Shown here: positions 37,076 to 47,780 of the stretch, piece after piece
Layout of the letters: the number at the start of each line of letters is the position of its first letter
Numbering within the stretch: position 1 is the stretch's first letter
From: Pontederia crassipes
Lineage: Eukaryota; Streptophyta; Magnoliopsida; Commelinales; Pontederiaceae
NCBI GenBank assembly: GCA_030549335.1
Contig: CM060194.1
Coordinates: forward strand, 19,656,171-19,720,170
Length of the DNA stretch: 64,000 nucleotides
Direction of reading: 5' to 3'
Notes under the pieces: model-generated
Told to the model about the DNA's origin: nothing
What the model saw: only the letters and a program-made list of their open reading frames with translations
The model's database searches: none
Translations under genes and position numbers: made by a program

Positions 37076-37108
37076 TATGTGTCCTTAAATGGCTATTTTG
37101 TTGTAGTG
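37076..37108 (-). repeat. CACTA right terminal inverted repeat
   Basis: Read on the - strand: CACTACAACAAAATAG, then CCATTTAAGGACAC. The left end at 18239 reads TACTACAAGAGAAATT, then ACATCTAAGGACAT, about 75% alike over 30 bases. Confidence 0.75.
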
Positions 37109-37110
37109 CG

Positions 37111-37345
37111 ATCTCTAGTTTCATAACCCCATATTTCAATTTTGTCTCTTCTCCCATAGTAGATGGTCAAGAGCAAGGAATCTAATCTGTTGCCTAATCT
37201 AGTTGAAATCAACATTGTTCTCTCTCTCCCAATGATATCCAATTTCATATCCCAATATTCCTATCTTGTCTCTTCTTTAGCAATAGATGGTCTCACCAAC
37301 AAAATCAGGTCGATCTTGTCAATCCTAGGAAAGGAATTTGAGAAA
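37111..37345 (+). repeat. ~124-bp tandem repeat upstream of the hAT gene
   Basis: Two units, starting ATCTCTAGTTTCAT at 37111 and ATATCCAATTTCAT at 37235, share TTGTCTCTTCT and AGATGGTC words at the same spacing. A partial copy of the preceding unit lies at about 18190-18238. 37346-38035 has no gene and a poly-pyrimidine stretch; it probably holds the hAT leader and first intron. Confidence 0.6.
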
Positions 37346-38035
37346 ATCTTTTATTTGATTTGTTGTCTCCTCGCCTCTTTTCACTCTAAGCAAAATCGCA
37401 GGTTCGCTAGTGCTCCTAAGGGCATCTACGAGATTGAGGTTTGAAAATCCTTAACCCCTTTCCTTTTATTACAAATCTCGATCATCCACATATCCAATAA
37501 CATAGTTCTCCTTCATTGATTAGTTTCTTCTATAGTCCTACCATCCCGCTTCAAAGTTTTTCCCTTCTTTATTTGCCCACGGGATCATATCTTTAGTATT
37601 TTCTAATAGCATAATCACTGCCAACATGCTAAGTATTTGAACATTATGATTATGCTGATATTGTAATAATTTATAATGATACAATTTACTAGTTTGATTT
37701 TAATGGAAAAATAAAAGAGAATTCACTTAAGTTATTTTTTGTTCCCTCTTTCCTACTAAATGTTAATTATAGATCAGAAATGCACTAGTTATTTCTTGTC
37801 ACAAGTAGTAGCATGCATTTGAATTATTAGTATCTTCTTTAAGTACTTGTTCTTCTATGAACTCAGTTGCTTTAGGAATTAGGTGTACATTTTTATTCTT
37901 GTATCAATGAAATTTGATCATTTGGTGTCATTGTAAATGGTAATATTCTTTTCAAAATGAGATAATTTTTTGTAATGGTACGTTTGTATTGTTATTTTCA
38001 GAATCTCAAGCTTTAAGTCATAATAATGATTAAGT

Positions 38036-38825
38036 ATGACATGTGCATGTGGAAGTTGTAGTGGTATTGGTCCTAATGAAACTAGTGGTACTAGAGCTCC
38101 TGGTGGAGGTGGAAGTGAAAGTGCTTTTGGTAGCAACAGTGGGAGGAAATTTCCTAAAAATTCTTAGGAAGTAGAAATGATGTGGGGTGGCCTCATGCTT
38201 ATCAAGTTCCAAGAGATGAAAGACAAATCAAATGCAAATATTGGGACGAACCATTTATCGGGGGAGTCTATAGATTTAAACATAACCTAACTTGTACAAA
38301 AATTAATGCTTCACTATTGTTGTTCCTGATGATGTTAAGAGACAAATGCGGATTATTTTATCAAGCTTAGAAGAAGTTGCAAGGAAGAAAACACAAAGCA
38401 CTAATTTTTAGTTAGAAAATGATGTTGATGTGGATGTCGATGTGGATGATGCAAGGACAAAATTAAGCAGCAAAAGGAAACAAAAAGAAGTGGCCACAGA
38501 GATCTCTAACTTGTTTAAGAAAAAAAATGGAAAGAAAGGAACTAAGCAAACTTCTATTGATATGTCTTAAGGAAAGAAATGCGAGAGGATGTGAGTATGC
38601 AGATTGCTTGCTTCTTCTAACAAGTGTTATTCCATTTAATTACATAAGGAATCTTGAATTTGAAAAGATGTGTTTATTGATTGGAAAGTATGGTGTTCAG
38701 TTCAAACCACCATCTTACCATGAAATAAGAGAAAGATATTTGAAGAAAGAAGTTTATAATACCATGGTATTGCTCGAGGAGCATAAATTTGAATGAAAAA
38801 ATAAAGTTGTTTTTATCATATAAGA
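38036..38825 (+). pseudogene. hAT transposase, N-terminal part (BED finger)
   Basis: After an ATTTTCAG acceptor-like site at about 38001 the text gives a Gly/Ser-rich leader (APGGGGSESAFGS), then WPHAYQVPRDERQIKCKYWD and GGVYRFKHNLTCTKIN, a BED zinc finger. The second zinc ligand of the CxxC pair is Trp (CKYW). Then FKKKNGKKGTKQTSIDM, FNYIRNLEFEKMCLLIGKYG, FKPPSYHEIRERYLKKEVYN and LLEEHKFE lead into the DUF659-like region. The frame shifts near 38165 and 38570. BED fingers bind transposon ends. The reading breaks at 38825 where a gypsy element begins and resumes at 43925. Confidence 0.8.
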
Positions 38826-39766
38826 TGTAACGCCCCCAAATCGCACCCCGCCACATGGCAGAATACTCTTAGGGAACGCTATGGGTTATCCTTACGTTTA
38901 CATCATATTGACCAAAAGGAGACTTTGACTGGTCAACTCAATAACGATAAATGTGAAATAATTAAATCATCATTAAAAATCAAAGATAGTAACATCATGA
39001 TATGCGGAAACTGATAAATGACTTCTTAGGAGTCCAAAGGAAAAGCTAATACATCAAATGATAAAAAGAAAGAAAAAAGTTATCCATCGTCTAAAGGACT
39101 CGATAACCATGTGCAGCCACCTACGGGCTCGATCTGTCACCGTTGGCTACCATCATCATTGAAATCTTGGCTTGCATTTAAGAACATGCAGGGAAGAATC
39201 TCCTATGAGTTTTACAACTCAGTATGGAAGTAAGATAAATATCGTCATAAGATCATGATACTAAACATGAATCATAAAGGTAACATCATCATATAAAGGA
39301 GAATGAATCATGATCATAAATAGAATGATAGGAGCATGTAAGGGAACATATGAATAAAAGATCATAAAGAATCATCATAAGAATGGCACAAAATCGAACA
39401 TTATAAGAAAGGTTCTTTATTCATATGTGTTCATCTTCTTCATCATCTTAATTTCCATCTTTGACTTATTTGGAATATATTTCAACCCACGGGGAGGCTC
39501 ATCTCACCGTTCATCATCATCATCATAACTGGCAGAGCCAGCCCATAACTGACAGAAGTCAGCCCATAACTGGTCGTCACCAATCCATCATAAAAAGAGT
39601 TGTCCAAAATTTAATTTAATCCTCTCGGATTTTAAAACTTTGTTTCCTATTTATCTTTTCCTCTATTTGGTTTTTATCTTCCTATTTGTTTTAATCCTTT
39701 CCATCCTCTTCTTTTCCTTTTTCTATTTCAAGTTTATCTTTTCTTTTAAGTTGGCCGGGCGTTACA
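38826..39766 (-). repeat. Gypsy 3' LTR, 941 bp
   Basis: From TGTAACGCCC to GGGCGTTACA on the + strand, a perfect 10 bp inverted terminus. About 95% like the LTR at 42980 by eye. It lacks the ~0.9 kb middle block of the related LTR at 25052-26916. The adjoining 39767-39800 reads, on the - strand, as a TTCGAGGATGAATTTT pol-end/purine-rich spacer. Confidence 0.88.
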
Positions 39767-41955
39767 TTATAAATCCCTTAAAATAAAATTCATCCTCGAA
39801 TTTATTCATCGGGTAGGAGCTTACTAACAAAAAGGAGACTTCTTGTTCATTCGTACGATGGTACATCTCATACTTAGAAAGCATTTGTTCATCGTTATTC
39901 CATCTTCATCATCTTAAGAACATGGTCCATCTATCATAGTACACCTTAGGGCGAAGGTCCTTTTATCATATAACATTTTCTTTCATCATTTCTTCATCGG
40001 TTCATCTTTTCATTTTGCCTTTGCTATAATTGAGAAATAAAATCTACTTCAGTCAACACAATAATGTGTTTTCATCTAAATCATCCATATGACAATTAGA
40101 GAATTATTTCATATAAAGTTGTAAACTCTTCTTCAAATAGGCCATGACAATTCTCTTTTCATTTTGCATCTTCCTTGACCTAACCTCCTAATTTTTGGTT
40201 GCAAGGGACCAATTAAGACTTTTAGGAGCAAAATCAACTTCAATCATCATGAGAAAATTTGAGAATGTCATGACATGAAATCATTTGGACATATTTCAAT
40301 TTTTGATGAAATGAATGATATAGATCAAATACCTTCTTCGTAAGAGGAACTTGGTTGGATATACCTTTCATACCACTTTGTCATTTGGTTTTAAAAAAAA
40401 TCCATCTACATCAGTCTTTCTTGGCATAATTTTTTTTTATCATGCATGAACTGTCTTCATCCTCCTTATATCAATTCAACTTTCTGGCGTATTCATTTTG
40501 TCTATCTTAGCTCTTTAGCATTTAGATACTTCTTTTCACCTCCCTCATTCTTACGTGTAGGTAAGCAGTATGGTATCCCATTCAAGGTGTCGGAGGAAAT
40601 CTTGTGAATGACATAATCATCCTTAACAATAAAAGTCATCATGAGACATAACATAGAATCGACAAGCATCGATGGGGGAAAAATATTATCTCATGATTAA
40701 TTTCATGAAAGTGGTTATAATCATCATAATCATGATCATCGTCAATACTAAAATTAGGAGTCATCAAGGTAACATATGATATGGTTAATTATATAACCAC
40801 ACGACATCATAAGAAAATCAAGAAGATTTCTTATTTGACATCATAAAGTAATTTATCATCATCGTGAAATCATTCCTTAAATATAGGTTGGTCATCATAT
40901 ACATCATCATGTAGGTTGTTAGGATTAATAACGTGTAGTCTAGCATGGGGGAGGAAATTATCCTGAGGGTCATTAACAATTAAATACATCGATTTACAAA
41001 ATCGATGATCATTCACAAGATGTCATTGAACATAATTCATTATCATTAGCAGACATCATCTTAATGGACACAACTGATTATAAATAATATAATCATTGTA
41101 CATTATCATAAAGATCATTAGGATTAGCATTGGCATCATTAGATATGATTGTCCTCCTAGGGAAGGTCATCTTTATATAAATTTTTTTTAACGTCATGCA
41201 TCATCTTTTCATAAGATTTCTAATGTTCTATTTTTTCCCACATTGACATGCTGGATACTTAGAACATACTTTTGTATCTTCACATTTCATGTCATTGCTA
41301 TTTGTTCATCCTTATACATCTGTGTACTTTCCAAATGAATCGCAACTTAGGCTTATGGTTACATCATCATACCTCTTTGTACTTTCCAACTGGATCGTAA
41401 CTCAGGCTTATAATATTCATCTAGTACTGCTCTTTTTAGGACTTCATCATTTGGGTTTCACATGCTTAATTCCTTCATCATTTTATATTCACGCAATCTT
41501 ATTGAAGCCTAACGAGCCTTCCTTCTTATGTTAGAGTGCATGTGGAATAGAATTCATCTTACCATGGTGGTAATTTACGGAGAATTCAGAATCTTTCAAA
41601 AACTTCATGTCATCTTCATTGTCACATATTAGGGTACTACTAAAAGGAAGCATACTTAAGATCGATGAACACTTCAATCTTTTTCTACATAAATTTAGGC
41701 ATAGGTTGAACACAATATTCATGAGGGCCTAAAAGTTTGAGGAGTGTTCTTTAATCCAATGACATCACCCAATTTATAGTGATCATTCATTGCTAGAAAA
41801 ATTATCTTCATTACATCTTCTTCAACAACTCGAAGCTGCTGGTACTCACTCCATAGATTGATCTTGAGAACACCTAGCCTTAGATATGTCATCTTTGCAT
41901 GGTAACAGACACTTATGTCTTGATGATTATTTTTATTTAACAATTTATTAATCAA
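39767..41955 (-). pseudogene. Decayed gypsy pol of the 5.1 kb element
   Basis: Reading leftwards: 41955-41719 carries LGVLKINLWSEYQQLRVVEE, the RT segment normally reading SKIDLRSGYHQLRV. 41722-41531 holds LKDSEFSVNYHHGKMNSIPH, the RNase H end normally NYHPGKANVVADALS. 40640-40380 aligns at DNA level with the integrase C-terminal region at 27360-27600. The stretch to 39767 corresponds to the pol tail. Compared with an autonomous element much is missing or scrambled, and no frame exceeds 80 residues. RT without the FxDD box cannot work. Confidence 0.7.
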
Positions 41956-42963
41956 TCTCTAGATTCATAGAGTCATAATTCTTCTTTACAAAACAAGTGG
42001 AACATCTAGAAATGAGACCCTCGGTCTCATAAACCCATTGTCTTAAAGTTACTAAATTTGTCTCTTCAGTTCATATGTCATGGGGCCTTCGAAATTAGAG
42101 TCATGTGTGAAAGGAGGTCGATATGACACTCAACTTATAGCTATAACTTTTAATTCACTTGGGCACTGATAACTATCTTCTTTCTCTTGCATAATACTAA
42201 TACATCTTAGGAGAAAAAGCAATTGTCACTAGGAATCCCATCATAATCCTCCTAAGAATTTTTAACCGATGTGAAGAAAAGATCTTATCTTCAATCGCCA
42301 TCTGCATCATTAGAATGGACATTATGGTATGAAGTTATTTCCATAGGGTCATCATCCTTAAAAGTAGCTTATGTCATATAAGGGTCAAGCTCACTAAGAG
42401 TGTTGTTCATCATCGTAGATAATAATAACATATGATTCAATAAGATTGATAATGGAACCATGTCAGTCATCATCTTTATAAGATCAATTTATATCTATGT
42501 TTGATGTGACCCTTCCCTAAACATCATTATAAAAAAAGTACTTTTTCGATTGATAATCAATTCAATGATATAAAAGGGGATCACATATTATATCAAGGAT
42601 AGGTATTTGATCAAATCATTGAATATGTACTTCATCATCTTAGCAAGATGGATAATGTAAATGTGATATGAAAAAAGATATGAAAATGCCATATAAGGCA
42701 TGTCTGTCACTTCCTGAGATCGTTCTATATTCATAAAATACTTCATCATTAATCATCATAATTATAAAGGAATCTTAAAGATCAGTAAGACTCATATTAG
42801 CATAATCATCTATCATGAGTCAAGAGTTGTCATCTTAATCATTTAGCTTATGAGTGAAAGGCAAATTTACTTGACATGACTTCAGGTGGCGCGGTGACTG
42901 CTCATGGCATTTGCACAGGGACCATGACATCTTATATTAGGATATAAGAATGCCCTAACTTTA
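41956..42963. other. 5' internal region of the gypsy element, no recognisable gene
   Basis: This should hold gag and protease. Instead I see AT-rich DNA with many ATCATC/TCATCAT words and short frames only. It may be a deletion derivative filled with unrelated sequence. Confidence 0.4.
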
Positions 42964-42977
42964 GGCTCTGATACCTA
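42964..42977 (-). promoter_or_regulatory. Primer binding site of the 5.1 kb gypsy
   Basis: The - strand reads AGGTATCAGAGC two to three bases after the LTR end, matching the TGGTATCAGAGC site used with initiator tRNA-Met by many plant LTR elements, with the first T changed. Confidence 0.75.
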
Positions 42978-42979
42978 AC

Positions 42980-43924
42980 TGTAACGCTCTCAAATCGCAC
43001 CCTGCCACATGGCAGAATACTCTTCGGGAATGCTACGGGTCATCCTTACGTTTACATCTATTGACCAAAAGAAGACTCTGACTGGTCAACTCAATAACGA
43101 TAAATACAGAATAATTAAATCATCATTAAGAATCAAAGATAGTAACATCATGATATGCGGAAGACTGATAAATGACTTCTTAGGAGTCCAAAGGAAAAGC
43201 TAATACATCAAATGATAAAAAGAAAAGAAAAAGTTATTCATCATCTAAAGGACTCGATAACCATGTGCAGCCACCTATGAGGTCGATTTGTCATCATTGG
43301 CCACCATCATCATTGAGACCTTGGCCTGCATTTAAGAACATGTAGGGGAGAATCTCCCTATGAGTTTTACAACTCAGTATGGAAGTAAGATAAATATTGT
43401 CATAAAATCATGATACTAAACATGAATCATAAAGGTAACATCATCATATAAAGGAGAATGGATCATGATCATAAATAGAATGATAGGAGCATGTAAGGGA
43501 ATATATGAATAAAAGATCATAAAGAATCATCATAAGAATGACACAAAGCCGAACATTATAAGAAAGGTTCTTTATTCATATGTGTTCATCTTCTTCATCA
43601 TCTTAATTTTCATCTTTGACTTATTTGAAATATATTTCAACCCACGGGGAGGCCCGCCTCAACCCGTTCATCATCATCATCATAACTGGCAAAGCCAGCC
43701 CATAACTGACCGAAGTCAGCCCATAACTGGTCGTCACTAGTCCATCATAAAAAGAGTTCTCCAAGATTTGATTTAATCCCTTCAGATTTTAAAACTTTGT
43801 TTCCTATTTATCTTTTCCTCTATTTAGTTTTTATCTTCCTATTTGTTTTAATCCTTTCCATCTTCTTCTTTTCCTTTTTCTATTTCAAGTTTATCTTTTT
43901 TTTATAAGTTGGCCGGGCGTTACA
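42980..43924 (-). repeat. Gypsy 5' LTR, 945 bp
   Basis: Starts TGTAACGCTC and ends GGGCGTTACA on the + strand, collinear with 38826-39766. Confidence 0.88.
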
Positions 43925-43929
43925 TATGA

Positions 43930-44784
43930 TGGTTGGACAAATAAAAGAGAAGAAGCATATGCAATTTCCTCGTGAATAGCATTAAGGGTACATAAGTTCA
44001 TCTGACATTTCCAAAACTATGGATAAAGTAATATTTGACATGTTGGATGACATAGTGGAGCAAGTTGGAGAGGCCAACATTGTACAAGTTGCATCTCACT
44101 GTATTGATTTAATGCTTGAGGACTTTGAGAAGGAAATTAAGCTCTACAAAGTGATGATAAAGAAAGACAAGAAGATAACAAATTTTATTTGCATAAGAAC
44201 ACTTCTCATTACTATATTGAAGCATTTCACTAAGGGAAATGATTTGATTAGACTAGATGTGACTCATTTTTTCACTTCTTACTTGACCTTTGATGCCTAT
44301 TCCATAATCAAAATTCGTTAAGGACTATGTTTGCTTCAAACTAATGGAAGGGGAGTTGATATGCAATGTTAAAAGAAGGAAAAATTGTGGAACTTATTGT
44401 TATGGATAGTAGGCTTTGCATTAATGTGAAACCCCTCCAACGGGCTTTATTTTTTTATGAAATGGACAGGGCTAATGAGAAAATTAAAGCTAACTTCAAG
44501 AATGTCAGGAAAAGGTAGCTACTTTTACGTTGTTATATATGCATTTTTTGAGAGAACATTATATTCTTAGTTGGCAATTATAATTGATAGTGTATAATTA
44601 TTTACTATTTTGAACTTTCAGCTACGAGCTTATTTGGAGGATCATCGATGAAAAATGAAAAGTCCAACTTCATAGACCATTGCATGCTAAAAAGCTGATC
44701 GAGAAGTCATTCGTGGACTATATAAAGTTATGGACAGAATGTTAAATGCTAAAGAGAGAGATTAGGTTGATATACAACTTCAGG
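43930..44784 (+). pseudogene. hAT transposase, central part
   Basis: The frame resumes after the gypsy with DGWTNKREEAYA, the DUF659 hallmark (SDGWTD.K). Then VIFDMLDDIVEQVGEANIVQ, followed by CIDLMLEDFEKEIKLYKVMI, part of the conserved AAHCIDLMLEDIGK block. A deletion has removed the intervening NGSNYxxAGxLLM text. Then FICIRTLLITILKHFTKGND and LIRLDVTHFFTSYLTFDAYS match the Hxxx..R..VTRFATSFLTLQS region. The C-terminal portion near 44460-44780 is frameshifted (YIKLWTEC). The insertion of a small CACTA at 44785 ends this segment. Confidence 0.8.
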
Positions 44785-45934
44785 CACTACAAGAAAATTG
44801 GGATTTTCTGACGGGTCATTTCCGACGGATAGAAATTCGTCACAATTTGCGACGGATTTTACGACGAATCGTGATCCATCGGAATTTCCAATGGCACAAC
44901 CGTCGGAAATCAAAATAATAAATTATGTAATTTGTTATATTATTATTTTATTTTTTGACGATTTGGAACGTCAAAATTTTCAACGGGTATCTATCCATTG
45001 CCATTTCCGATGGCCCTGACAGTCGGTAAATGTAAAATAATATAATATAAGAAGTATTTTATTAATATAATTAGCGACAGTTTAGACCGTCGCAATTTTT
45101 GACGGTTTCGACTATCGGTAAATGAAAAGTAATATAATGTAACGAGTATTTTGTTAATATAATTAGCGGCAGTTTGAACCGTCATAATTTTTTACGGTCA
45201 AGACCGTCGGTAATAATTAACGACAGTTCAAACCATCGGTAAACTAAAAAATAAATATTATATATAAGTAAATATAGTATTTTATTATTATAATTAAATA
45301 ATTTTCGAGGTCACGATCGTTGGTAACTTTAAAAATAATTAATATCATATTCATATATATATATATATCATGATAATATATATTATTAATATTTACTTTT
45401 TCGACGTCCAGAGCCGTCGGTAATTAAAATTTCACTATCCCGCTTTTTTCTTCATTTTCCCGTCTTCTCATCTTTCCACCTATATATATAATATATATAT
45501 CTATATATATTAATCTTTCCCCAATCCCACTCTTCATTTCTTTCCCACTCTCTCTCTCCCCAGCCCGGACCGTCAGGCGGCCGGATCCAGCCTCGTGGGC
45601 GGCTGGATTCGGCTGCTGGCGGCCAGATCCAATCACGCTGGCGATCGAATCTAGCGCTGGTGGCCGTTTTGGCTACTGGCCTTTGGATTGATCACGTGGC
45701 GGCCGGTTCTAGTCGTTGGCTGCCGGATCGGTCACCAGCGGTCGGCTAATTTTTTTATATTATAAAAATTATTTGCGATGGTTTTGACCGCCAAAAGTTT
45801 CGGTGGTCGCTCGACGATCGTCGAAAGTTTCGACAGTTGCTACCGCTGGACTTCCGTCGGAACTTCCGACGTTTTTTCCCAACCGTCGAAAATTAATTTG
45901 CAACGACCATTTTTCGTCCATCTTTCTTGTAATG
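44785..45934. mobile_element. Non-autonomous CACTA element, 1150 bp
   Basis: Begins CACTACAAGAAAATT and ends TTTCTTGTAATG, i.e. CATTACAAGAAA inverted. It is flanked by a perfect 3 bp TSD AGG (44782-44784 and 45935-45937), the length expected for CACTA. The interior has repeated GACGGNT/CCGTCGG words at 44805-45240 and again near the right end (45830-45910), a classical subterminal arrangement, plus a TA run at 45355-45370 and a GC-rich GGCGGCCGGAT block at 45570-45740. No transposase frame. Removal rejoins the hAT frame. Confidence 0.88.
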
Positions 45935-45937
45935 AGG

Positions 45938-46546
45938 AATTCAAGAGTGAAAGGAAGATTTTTGGATTCTTAGTTGCTAAGTCTATGAGTCATCATATTG
46001 ATGGCAGTCTTATGGTGTAAAGATTTGTTATGAGGATTTAAAGTTTAACTTGTAGTTTTTCAAGATATGAGCGTAATTGGAGTGCGTTTGAAATGATAAA
46101 TTTATATTTTTTGTTAAAATTATTTTAGTATAATCTTCTTATTATCTTTTTTATATGTAGGTTCATACGAATAGGAGAAATTGATTGCATAAAAAATGAA
46201 CGACTTGGTATTTGTGATGTATAACTTGAAGTTGAATGATATAATTAAGTTAAAGCAAGTTGATCTTCAAGCGGATGATGTTTCTTCCAATGACGAATGG
46301 ATTGAGGAAGAGGAGAAAATTCATTGAGTAAAAGAGCTAGCGCTAACTTAAATTTTCTTCATGGTAGACATGAGCAAGATGACGATGCTGGACTTTTTTG
46401 TATGGGTGACAGATGACGAGAATGTGAACGCCTCTATTGATAACTTGGAGCTCCTCAAATAAGATGAATTTAACTTTATGGAATTGGATGACAATGATGT
46501 TGATGGTGACGATGACCATCATGATTTGGTGTTAGATGATATATAA
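45938..46546 (+). pseudogene. hAT transposase, C-terminal dimerisation end
   Basis: FKSERKIFGFLVAKSMSHH continues the hAT text, then near 46040-46095 a frame with SLTCSFSRYERNWSAFEM matches the ILSxTCSxSGCERNWSxFE core of the hAT dimerisation domain, with the Cys lost (RYERNW). An intron with a TATGTAG acceptor ends at 46160, and RLHKK..NDLVFVMYNLKLN-like text follows, the end of the hATC motif. An acidic tail (DEWIEEEEK; DDNDVDGDDDHHDLVLDDI) ends at TAA near 46544. Several stops are present. Confidence 0.78.
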
Positions 46547-47080
46547 TTTATTAATTATAGTATAAATTAACCTTTTAGCATGCTATTTTTATTCAAAATA
46601 TTTGTTGTGAATTTGTTATTTTGGGTCATAAGTGTGAACTTGTTTAATGTCAAATCCTTTAGTAGTTTGATAGCTGGTGGTTTGGACTTTGATTAATGAA
46701 TGTTGAGTAATTTGAGTTTGACAATTACTCATCACATAAATGTTGGTTATGTTTTGAACTTCTACTCTTATTTGATTATTTCTATGAATTTGGTAATTTA
46801 GATATGATCATGGTGCATAGGAGCTGTATTACATTATAATATTATACATTTTTCTTTTTTCAGATGTTGCTTGGTGAAAAGGATTGAAGAGTTGAAGGCA
46901 TCATCAATGGCTAAAGCTAGGGGTGAAAGTAATATGGATCAGGTAGAATTTTTCATTTTAAAAAAAACTACCCTACTTTTTTGGTTGGGTTTTCAAAATA
47001 GATTTTTTATATTTTATATTTATAAGAAAATATTGATAATATCTAAAAGGTGTTTTCTTTCATAGATTAATGTCATTCAC

Positions 47081-47083
<3 letters not shown>

Positions 47084-47113
<30 letters not shown>
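47084..47113. repeat. TA microsatellite
   Basis: An uninterrupted TA run of about 28 bp. Confidence 0.9.
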
Positions 47114-47118
<5 letters not shown>

Positions 47119-47411
47119 GTAGTAGTTATGACTTATTTTAATGTTATATATATAATGAGATAAATAAGATGTTTATTGGGTAATTATATATATTATAAGT
47201 ATATAAAATATAATACTAATATATATATATTTAAAAAATTAATTAAGACGGTCTCCAAAGGACACTTCGGGTGGTTTTTTTAAACTTAAAAACTGCCTAG
47301 GTTTTTTCGAATATAAAAAAATAAAAATTTTATATCGGGTGGGGTCAGTTTTTTAGGTTTTTTATTTTTAGATTTTTTACTTACACCCCTAGTTAAAGCT
47401 GTAACTTTTGC

Positions 47412-47485
47412 AATTGCTACAAATAATTGAGACTAGAGCTTAACCACATGAAAAATTGCTACAAATAATTGAGACTAGAGCTGTA
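47412..47485. repeat. 42-bp direct duplication
   Basis: AATTGCTACAAATAATTGAG followed by ACTAGAGCT occurs at 47412 and 47454 without change. Confidence 0.85.
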
Positions 47486-47634
47486 ACTTTTGGGGTGGAA
47501 CCTCTCGAGTTTTCTTTAAGCAATTTTATTATATGCAATGGGCATAGAATTCTATTAGATATCATCTTACCATGTTACCTGTAATTCGCACCTAGATTCA
47601 ATTTTTCTTCTTTCATTTTCTGAACCATATACAT

Positions 47635-47780
47635 GGTCAAATAACATTTATCAAGTTATTGAAATATTAGTTGATGGAATGACAAAAATATTTGAAAAAT
47701 AAGAAGTGGTCAAATAACATTTATCAAGCTATTGAAATATTAGTTGATGGAATGACAAAAATATTTGAAAAATAAGAAGT
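47635..47780. repeat. 73-bp tandem duplication
   Basis: Two adjacent copies beginning GGTCAAATAACATTTATCAA at 47635 and 47708 differ at one base (GTTATT/GCTATT), so the duplication is recent relative to its surroundings. Confidence 0.9.

Larger units (their letters stand above)
18239..37108 (-). mobile_element. 18.9 kb CACTA (En/Spm-type) bounded block with two transposase modules
   Basis: The left end reads TACTACAAGAGAAAT at 18239. The right end, read on the - strand from 37108, is CACTACAACAAAAT. Both continue into a shared TAAGGACA word about 22 bases in. Flanking triplets are CAA and CGA (2/3). Flanking DNA on both sides belongs to one ~124 bp repeat that becomes continuous when the block is removed. 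Inside, all on the - strand, are TNP2 and TNPA remnants at 35.3-28.6 kb and again at 24.7-19.4 kb, separated by a truncated gypsy. The boundaries are well supported. Whether this is one element with a duplicated module or a fusion of two adjacent elements is open. Confidence 0.8.
38826..43924 (-). mobile_element. Ty3/gypsy element (5.1 kb) inserted in the hAT gene
   Basis: LTRs at 38826-39766 and 42980-43924 share TGTAACG/CGTTACA ends. TSDs are TAAGA (38821-38825) and TATGA (43925-43929), one mismatch. The primer site lies beside the right LTR and the purine-rich spacer beside the left one, so the element reads on the - strand. Its 3.2 kb interior is shorter than an autonomous gypsy and heavily mutated. 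With the right-hand TSD, the hAT frame reads continuously into YDGWTNKRE; the left copy has mutated to give a stop codon. The same family contributed 25052-28585. Confidence 0.87.
37109..46546 (+). mobile_element. hAT element relic, interrupted twice
   Basis: The + strand encodes a broken hAT transposase from about 38036 to 46546, with BED-type finger, DUF659-like core and C-terminal dimerisation region in the usual order. It is interrupted by a gypsy element (38826-43924) and a small CACTA (44785-45934). Its upstream repeat continues on the other side of the CACTA block, before 18239, so the relic spans at least 28 kb of present sequence. I could not set its terminal inverted repeats. Confidence 0.75.

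Noticed and set aside
47237..47392. hAT 3' terminus candidate CTTACACCCCTAG for the 37-46 kb hAT relic
   Set aside because: No matching inverted start or 8 bp TSD could be found, so I did not assign it as the element end.
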